A stretch of 35,922 nucleotides of DNA from a virus, in IMG/VR virus record IMGVR_UViG_3300009034_000126, positions 1-35,922 of that record; one strand, given 5' to 3'. This document shows, one piece after another, positions 31,060 through 35,922 of the stretch (its first letter is position 1; each line of letters starts with the position of its first letter). Under the pieces are notes generated by a model, which searched no databases, was not told where the DNA came from, and saw only the letters and a program-made list of their open reading frames with translations. Position numbers and translations under genes: made by a program.

Positions 31060-31210
31060 AGGAGGTAGTCAACTACCATAGATTTCAATCTATGGCTTGT
31101 AATTCCAGTTTTCGGGTTGCACTTGGCAACACACGGCTTAAAAGCGACGGACTACAATAGGCCAATTGACTGTGGCCCAGAACGTTCACATATAGCAAGC
31201 GTTCATATGA
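31060..31210 (+). ncRNA. Structured RNA candidate, HEARO/omega-RNA-like
   Basis: The region has dense base-pairing: GTAGTC (31065-31070) with GACTAC (31150-31155); CCATAGATT-TC-AATCTATGG (31076-31095); GTTGC-ACTTG-GCAAC (31116-31130); GGCCA with TGGCC (31160-31177). Single-stranded elements include GTCAACTACC, GGCTTGTAA, GGCTTAAAAGCGACGG and a direct repeat CGTTCACATA / CGTTCATATG near 31183-31209. From memory these resemble the HEARO RNA, the guide-RNA scaffold of IsrB/IscB-type nucleases. No IscB, IsrB or TnpB gene is present, so it would be an orphan. It contains no plausible gene. The family link is unverified. Confidence 0.5.
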
Positions 31211-31219
31211 GAAAATATC

Positions 31220-31759
31220 TTATTGTTTAATATATTCAAGAACGATATATGTTGTTGTATAAGCGGCTTTATTATCTCCAGTCGTGACAACAACATTCGT
31301 ATTATCAGCATACACTTTTACATTTTCAGTTAGCGTTGGAGATGAATATGGCAATGGAATATATACAAGGCCGCTTGTATCTGATGCACATCCGTAAATC
31401 CTCGTAAATGTAAAATTAGCATCCGTCGCAATTCCATGAGCTACAGATTTTGTTGTTGCATTAGGAAGCGCCCCGAAATTTATAACTTTTCTAAATACTT
31501 GCCTATAAGTAGGCGTTTGTGCTGTTGTAGAAGATAAACTTGGATTTGGAAAATAAACTTGTCCATTTACAAACTCTTCTTGTACATAATATCCGGCATC
31601 TCTAATATTTAGCGAGTTTGCTATATCGTTTACTGTTTGATAAAGCCGTATAAATAATTCACGAAATTCAGGACTTTTTACATCAACCGTTTTGATATCA
31701 AAAATATCTGTTGTTGGGATAAATGCGCCTGGTCCAATATCAGACGGATAACTAGACAT
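31220..31759 (-). CDS. Virion-type protein on the opposite strand (179 aa)
   Basis: ATG at 31759 follows AAAAAGGAGCTAC on the minus strand. After an N-terminal helical region (SPEFRELFIRLYQTVNDIANSLNIRDAGYYVQEEFVNGQVYF) comes a beta-rich domain: QVFRKVINFGALPNATTKSVAHGI, FTFTRIYGCASD, YIPLPYSSPTLTENVKVYADNTNVVVTTGDNKAAYTTTYIVLEYIKQ. I recall this C-terminal pattern from phage fibre or virion proteins. It is the only late-type gene on the minus strand and has its own terminator, so it is probably a separately acquired, separately regulated gene. No enzymatic motif is seen. Confidence 0.75.
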   Translation of the reverse strand: MSSYPSDIGPGAFIPTTDIFDIKTVDVKSPEFRELFIRLYQTVNDIANSLNIRDAGYYVQEEFVNGQVYFPNPSLSSTTAQTPTYRQVFRKVINFGALPNATTKSVAHGIATDANFTFTRIYGCASDTSGLVYIPLPYSSPTLTENVKVYADNTNVVVTTGDNKAAYTTTYIVLEYIKQ

Positions 31760-31885
31760 GTAGCTCCTTTTTATATTTAAAGTTCTTTTTCATTTTTTTC
31801 TTATTTAAAAGATATAGTAAGTTAGAAATAACAGATATATTTTTCATATGATTGAATACTGCGCTTGATTAATAAGGAGTAGATA

Positions 31886-32359
31886 ATGCCTATATCTGAA
31901 TTTTTGATGGGGAAACCAGCGACTACAGAGCCTATTTATACGTATACTCCTGAACAACGCGCAGCAATGGGTGAACTCCGTCAAATGGGAATGCGAGGTC
32001 TTCGAAGAGGATTTGATTTTGGGCCGATTGAACAACAAGCACGCACAGCTTTTAGGCAAAGAACTATTCCATCTATAGCAGAACGATTTACAGCAATGGG
32101 AAGAGGGGCGCAAGCTTCTGCGGCCTTTCCGCAACAACTTGGAGCTGCCGGTGCTGGCCTTGAAGAATCTCTTGCAGCCATGAGAGGCCAATATGGGCTA
32201 CAGCAACAATCAATGCTGCAAAATTTATTGGGAATGGGGCTTGGCCAACAATTCCATCCTTTATATAGACCTGAAACTCCAGGGTTTTTACAAACATTAG
32301 GTGGTTATGGATTGCAGTCGGCAGGACAACTTTTGCCGTTATTACTTGGTTTACTTTAA
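31886..32359 (+). CDS. Putative internal virion (ejection) protein, small (157 aa)
   Basis: ATG 31886 follows AAGGAGTAGATA. The sequence is rich in Gly, Ala, Gln and Arg: MPISEFLMGKPATTEP, RQMGMRGLRRGF, IEQQARTAFRQRTIPSIAERFTAMGRGAQASAAFPQQLGAAGAGLEESLAAMRGQYG, and a hydrophobic C-terminus (GLQSAGQLLPLLLGLL). Such proteins, found after tail genes in podoviruses, are thought to be stored in the capsid and ejected to make a channel through the envelope. It is cotranscribed with the next gene. The ejection call is by composition and position. Confidence 0.7.
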   Translation: MPISEFLMGKPATTEPIYTYTPEQRAAMGELRQMGMRGLRRGFDFGPIEQQARTAFRQRTIPSIAERFTAMGRGAQASAAFPQQLGAAGAGLEESLAAMRGQYGLQQQSMLQNLLGMGLGQQFHPLYRPETPGFLQTLGGYGLQSAGQLLPLLLGLL

Positions 32360-32377
32360 TAAAAACAGGGAAAAATA

Positions 32378-33457
32378 ATGGCTATAACAATTTTACCAAG
32401 ACAAGCAGGCCTTGGAGAATTACTTGGAACTGCCTTAGGAACAGGTCTCGGAACAGGCCTTCAAGAGCTCTATCGACAAAGATCTACGGCAAAAGGTTTG
32501 CAGGCATTGGGCCTCTCTCCAGAAGAAGCTACACAAGCATCTTTTTTGCCCCCAAATATATTGCAGGACGTTATAAAAGGATATTCAACGCGAGCTCAAG
32601 ATGTTGGATTAGAAACTGCTCTTGCTGAACTTCGAGGAGAACCTCCTCCAACTATGCCTCAAGTTGGTGTTATGCCACCAGTAGGAGTTCCTCCAACACC
32701 AGAAATGATGCCCCCAACACCACCCGAAATAACTCCAACTGAAGTTGTTCCAGGAGTACCCAGAAGAGCTCCTACAACACTTGCTGAAGCATTAAGAAGA
32801 CCAACATTGAGACCAGAACATCGTATTAAAATTGCTGAAATGCAGGAAAGAAAAAAAGCTGAATTGCGCAAAATATCACGAGAAGAACAAAAAGAAATTA
32901 ACCAAGAAACTCTCCCTGTTTATAAAGAAACAAATAAGGCAGCAAAAGCCGCAACAGAATCTGACATGCGCCTTAGTAGAATGGAAGAATTAAATGAACG
33001 CGGAAGGCTTGGTATCCCTATTTTTAATACATTTTTAAAGACCTTAAAAAAGGGTGTTGCTGGGTATGGTCTTGACCTAACTACTTTAATGACAGCAGAC
33101 GCGCAGGAAATGGAAAAATTGAGCACTGATTTTCTCAAAAATGTTAAAGATATTTTTGGCGCACGTATTTCTCAAATGGAAGTTCAAATGTTCCTTCAAA
33201 CTGTTCCAACTCTTGTACAAAACAAAGAAGGCAGAAGAAGAGTCATCAGAAATCTGCGAATATTTAATGAAGGTGCACGGCTAAGACAGAAAGCGATGAA
33301 TGAAATTATCGCAGAAAATATTGGACGACGACCTAGAAATCTTGAATCTCTTATTGAAAAACGAATAAAACCACAACTTGACTCGCTTGCCCAACAAATG
33401 ACAACAGGGCCCGTTGCAACTGGTGCTGGTTTGGGGAGAGGGCTTCTCTATTATTGA
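32378..33457 (+). CDS. Putative internal virion (ejection) protein (359 aa)
   Basis: ATG 32378 lies 18 bases after the previous stop, downstream of an AGGGAAAAATA site. The N-terminus is a Gly-rich amphipathic segment (GLGELLGTALGTGLGTGLQEL). Residues about 90-130 are Pro-rich. The second half is helical and charged: RIKIAEMQERKKAELRKISREEQKEI, FGARISQMEVQMFLQTVPTLVQNKEGRRRVIRNLRIFNEGARLRQKAMNEII, ending in a Gly-rich tail. The glycine-zipper start and long helices fit a protein that is ejected and crosses membranes. No lytic transglycosylase motif is visible. Confidence 0.7.
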   Translation: MAITILPRQAGLGELLGTALGTGLGTGLQELYRQRSTAKGLQALGLSPEEATQASFLPPNILQDVIKGYSTRAQDVGLETALAELRGEPPPTMPQVGVMPPVGVPPTPEMMPPTPPEITPTEVVPGVPRRAPTTLAEALRRPTLRPEHRIKIAEMQERKKAELRKISREEQKEINQETLPVYKETNKAAKAATESDMRLSRMEELNERGRLGIPIFNTFLKTLKKGVAGYGLDLTTLMTADAQEMEKLSTDFLKNVKDIFGARISQMEVQMFLQTVPTLVQNKEGRRRVIRNLRIFNEGARLRQKAMNEIIAENIGRRPRNLESLIEKRIKPQLDSLAQQMTTGPVATGAGLGRGLLYY

Positions 33458-33460
33458 TGT

Positions 33461-33622
33461 TTATTTCTTTTTATAGTGATTAAGATATTCAATAATCGCT
33501 TGAAAGAATAATTCTGTCATTGTTGTATTATTCTCAAATGCAATTTTCTTAATTTTATCATGCAATGCAGATGGAATATCTACGCTTACTCTTTTTCTTC
33601 CTTTTCTAAGTTCTGATGCCAT
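33461..33622 (-). CDS. Ribbon-helix-helix DNA-binding protein (53 aa)
   Basis: The minus-strand frame from ATG 33622 reads MASELRKGRKRVSVDIPSAL, then HDKIKKIAFENNTTMTELFF and QAIIEYLNHYKKK. A basic arm, a short beta strand (RVSVDIP), and two helices separated by an NNTTMTEL turn are the hallmarks of CopG/Arc-type ribbon-helix-helix repressors. These bind DNA as dimers through the strand. The gene has a near-consensus promoter at 33652-33680; the ribosome site (GAAAGATAGAA) is weak. It lies in the 322-bp gap between the ejection-protein gene and the long fibre gene and could repress fibre or early genes. Confidence 0.78.
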   Translation of the reverse strand: MASELRKGRKRVSVDIPSALHDKIKKIAFENNTTMTELFFQAIIEYLNHYKKK

Positions 33623-33651
33623 TTCTATCTTTCAGTATGTGTTTTCTTTTT

Positions 33652-33680
33652 AATATACAGTCTCCACGTCACGATGTCCA
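33652..33680 (-). promoter_or_regulatory. Near-consensus promoter of the ribbon-helix-helix gene
   Basis: On the minus strand TGGACA (33675-33680) and TATATT (33652-33657) are 17 bases apart, each matching consensus in five of six positions. The spacer holds TCCACGTCAC on the plus strand, with a second TCCAC at 33677-33681, which could be operator half-sites for autoregulation. The rest of the gap up to 33779 is A/T-rich, contains the palindrome ATATTTAAATAT (about 33739-33750) and ends in the AAGGAG site of the fibre gene. Confidence 0.65.
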
Positions 33681-33779
33681 CACGGAAATATGGATTGCTT
33701 GTTGTTCTTGTTTTGTTTATGCGGTTTAATTTTTTTAGATATTTAAATATTTTTACTATTTTTTGCGCAAGGAGAATAT

Positions 33780-35922
33780 ATGGCACGAGCAAGATCGGCC
33801 AGGGGTACCCGACTTAAGGAACATGCCATTTGGACAGGCAATGCTGAAATAGAAATTCCAGTCCCCCCAGTAGATTCAACTCGAAATCCAACTGCACGAG
33901 ATAAGGCGCCAATTGGTACAATGTGGATGAATAAAATAACAAACGCTATGTACCAACTAGCATCTATAACTGGTGGTTCTGCTACGTGGGAATTATATGG
34001 AGGAACATTAACTCTTGATACCTTAGCCGGTGATACTGGAACCGCAAATCCAACGTCTAACACTATTACTATTGCTGGTGGAACAAACATTACTACGGCT
34101 GCAGCATCTTCTACTGTAACTGTTAATCTTGATGCTGCTATTTCTGGGATTACATCACTTGATATTGCAGCAGGCGGAAGAATTGGAACTGCAACTGGTG
34201 CCGGAAATACGCTTCTAATTCAAGCATATGATGTAGATGGAACTGCCTATACTACGTTCGCTACATTGACAGCCAATAATACACCTACAATGGATTTGGA
34301 TGATGCCGTAACAAAGGGCGGACAATACATTTACAGAGCCGCGGGAACAGATGTTCCTGTAACAGACGGTGGAACCGGTGCAAGCACATTGACAGATCAT
34401 GGAGTATTGGTTGGAGCTGGAACAAGCGCTATTACAGCTCTGACAGTTGGAACTGATGGCCAAGTCCTTCTTGGGTCTAGTGCAGCAGATCCAGTATTTG
34501 CAACACTTACTTCTTCTGGTGCCACAATCGCATTTACACCTGGAGCTGGCACATTAAATCTTGAAACCGGTTCAACAGTTGCTGCTTCTTTCACAACAAA
34601 TTCAGGGACTGCAACACCATCTTCAGGGGTGCTTGCTATTGATGGTAGTTCAAACATTAATACATCAGGTTCAGGTTCTACAGTTCTAATAAATTTAGAT
34701 ACTATAATTTCAGGGATTACATCACTTGATATTGTAAATGGCGGAAGAATAGGAACATCAACAGGAGCCGGAAATACTCTTCTTTTGCAGGCTTATGATG
34801 TTGATGGAGCTGCCTATACCACATTCGCTACTCTTACTGCAAACAACACGCCTACAATGGATTTAGATGATGCAGTAACAAAAGGTGGTCAATATATTTA
34901 TAGAGCTGCTGGAACAGATGTTCCTGTAACAGACGGTGGCACTGGGGCATCTACATTAACTGATCATGGTGTTTTAGTTGGAGCTGGAACTTCTGCTATT
35001 ACAGCTCTGACAGTTGGAACTGATGGCCAAGTCCTTCTTGGTTCTAGTGCAGCAGATCCAGTATTTGCAACACTTACTTCTTCTGGTGCCACAATCGCAT
35101 TTACACCTGGAGCTGGCACATTAAATCTTGAAACCGGTTCAACAGTTGCTGCTTCTTTCACAACAAATTCAGGGACTGCAACACCATCTTCAGGGGTGCT
35201 TGCTATTGATGGTGGTTCAAATATTGATACATCAGGTTCAGGTGCTACTGTTACAATAAATTTAGATACTGTAGTTTCAGGGGTGGTATCACTTGATATT
35301 GTACCAGGCGGAAGAATTGGAACATCAACTGGCGCAGGCAATACATTGCTTCTACAAGCTTATGATGTTGATGGGGCTGCCTATACCACATTCGCTACTC
35401 TAACGGCCAACAATACGCCTACAATGGATTTGGATGATGCAGTAACAAAAGGTGGTCAATATATTTATAGAGCTGCTGGAACAGATGTTCCTGTAACAGA
35501 CGGTGGCACTGGTGCATCAACATTAGCTGATCATGCCGTTCTTGTAGGATCTGGTACAAGTGCAATTACAACGTTAAGTGTTGGATCGAATGGTCAAGTG
35601 TTACTCGGAGCAACTGGCGCAGATCCAGCTTTTGCAACATTGACATCTGCAACTTCAACAATTGTATATACTCCAGGAGCTAGCTCTTTGGATTTGCAAA
35701 CAGGCTCTATAGTATCCAAGTCGTTCCCAACAGATTCAGGGACTGCAACTCCACAGTTAGGAGTGCTTACTCTTACAGGTGGTACAAACATTAATACATC
35801 AGGCTTAGCGGCTGCAGTAACTATCAATCTTGATAGCTCTCCATCTGTTTCAGGATCATTAACAGCTGGCACTGGAATAAGCGCAACAACTGGAAATATT
35901 ACTGCAGACGCTGGCGATCTTG
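33780..35922 (+). CDS. Long tail fibre, N-terminal part (continues at base 1; 886 aa in total)
   Basis: ATG 33780 follows AAGGAGAATAT. The frame stays open to the contig end and, through the 490-base terminal repeat, continues at 1 and stops at 1008. Residues 1-80 include NPTARDKAPIGTMWMNKITNAMYQLASITGGSATWELYGG, a version of the adaptor motif in the 8019, 9358 and 10722 fibres. Then come three tandem copies of a 189-residue repeat (period 567 bp) with TSLDIAAGGRIGT, QAYDVDG, TPTMDLDDAVTKGGQYIYRAAGTDVPVTDGGTGASTLTDHGVLVG and LTSSGATIAFTPGAGTLNLETGSTVAASF. It is the largest fibre of the phage and probably the main receptor-binding shaft. Confidence 0.87.
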   Translation, partial: MARARSARGTRLKEHAIWTGNAEIEIPVPPVDSTRNPTARDKAPIGTMWMNKITNAMYQLASITGGSATWELYGGTLTLDTLAGDTGTANPTSNTITIAGGTNITTAAASSTVTVNLDAAISGITSLDIAAGGRIGTATGAGNTLLIQAYDVDGTAYTTFATLTANNTPTMDLDDAVTKGGQYIYRAAGTDVPVTDGGTGASTLTDHGVLVGAGTSAITALTVGTDGQVLLGSSAADPVFATLTSSGATIAFTPGAGTLNLETGSTVAASFTTNSGTATPSSGVLAIDGSSNINTSGSGSTVLINLDTIISGITSLDIVNGGRIGTSTGAGNTLLLQAYDVDGAAYTTFATLTANNTPTMDLDDAVTKGGQYIYRAAGTDVPVTDGGTGASTLTDHGVLVGAGTSAITALTVGTDGQVLLGSSAADPVFATLTSSGATIAFTPGAGTLNLETGSTVAASFTTNSGTATPSSGVLAIDGGSNIDTSGSGATVTINLDTVVSGVVSLDIVPGGRIGTSTGAGNTLLLQAYDVDGAAYTTFATLTANNTPTMDLDDAVTKGGQYIYRAAGTDVPVTDGGTGASTLADHAVLVGSGTSAITTLSVGSNGQVLLGATGADPAFATLTSATSTIVYTPGASSLDLQTGSIVSKSFPTDSGTATPQLGVLTLTGGTNINTSGLAAAVTINLDSSPSVSGSLTAGTGISATTGNITADAGDL
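34151..35851 (+). repeat. Three tandem 567-bp in-frame repeats in the long fibre gene
   Basis: Matching landmarks (TACATCACTTGATATTG and equivalents) start at 34151, 34718 and 35285, an exact 567-bp period (189 codons). Copies 1 and 2 share blocks with no visible difference, for example about 34500-34640 and 35067-35207. Copy 3 is more diverged at its ends. The 1706 fibre gene holds a single related unit (about 2250-2820). Recent duplication or gene conversion is likely, and the copy number could be misassembled. Confidence 0.85.
35433..35922. repeat. Terminal direct repeat, right copy
   Basis: Exact second copy of 1-490; see the left copy. Removing it gives a 35,432-bp unit genome with an unbroken fibre gene across the join. 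Confidence 0.93.

Noticed and set aside
31060-31180. tRNA or tmRNA gene
   Set aside because: There are several stems, but no 7-bp acceptor stem with T-loop GTTCRANYC and CCA end in the correct geometry.

Overview
The window is an essentially complete genome of a tailed, podovirus-like double-stranded DNA phage. The first 490 bases are repeated exactly at the end (1-490 = 35433-35922), so the unit genome is 35,432 bp and is either circularly permuted or carries a direct terminal repeat. One long fibre gene starts at 33780, runs off the end and finishes at 1008. The DNA is AT-rich, genes are tightly packed with Shine-Dalgarno starts, and the standard code fits. There is no integrase, DNA polymerase, RNA polymerase or recognisable endolysin, so the phage looks lytic and strongly host-dependent. 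The host cannot be named; signal-peptide proteins and small membrane proteins of holin/spanin type suggest a Gram-negative (diderm) bacterium.

Layout. (1) 33780 through the junction to 12104: a receptor-binding module of about 13.8 kb, roughly 39% of the genome, made of paralogous fibre genes built from Gly/Thr/Ser-rich NGGTG-type repeats and C1q-like tip domains, plus a decayed remnant of one more copy. (2) 12292-14328, minus strand: an early operon with an ERF-type single-strand annealing protein and a small protein resembling the tail of YqaJ-type exonucleases. It converges on the fibre module at a strong terminator. (3) 14457-15513: three small exported proteins of unknown role. (4) 15595-18867: a winged-helix protein with a membrane segment, RusA-like resolvase, small and large terminase. 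(5) 18928-19365: three tiny overlapping membrane proteins, a likely lysis cassette. (6) 19530-31022: portal, small accessory proteins, scaffold, N4-gp56-type major capsid protein, connector and tail genes, with an HNH homing endonuclease inserted at 27716. (7) 31060-33622: a structured RNA-like region, a lone minus-strand virion-type gene, two internal (ejection) proteins, and a 53-residue ribbon-helix-helix regulator.

How it fits together. TerS and TerL package DNA through the portal into a shell of the 24242 product built on the 23205 scaffold. The 26671 and 28845 products form the connector and tail nozzle, the 31886 and 32378 products are probably ejected, and the fibres provide many alternative receptor-binding tips. 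ERF and RusA handle recombination and branched DNA before packaging.

Most unusual features. The capsid gene has its own terminator, promoter and leader. The leader carries five tandem hairpins of about 24 nt with different but always complementary stems and a conserved 7-nt loop, followed by two more hairpins. At 31060-31210 there is a structured RNA candidate that resembles the HEARO/omega-RNA class but has no nearby IscB, IsrB or TnpB gene.
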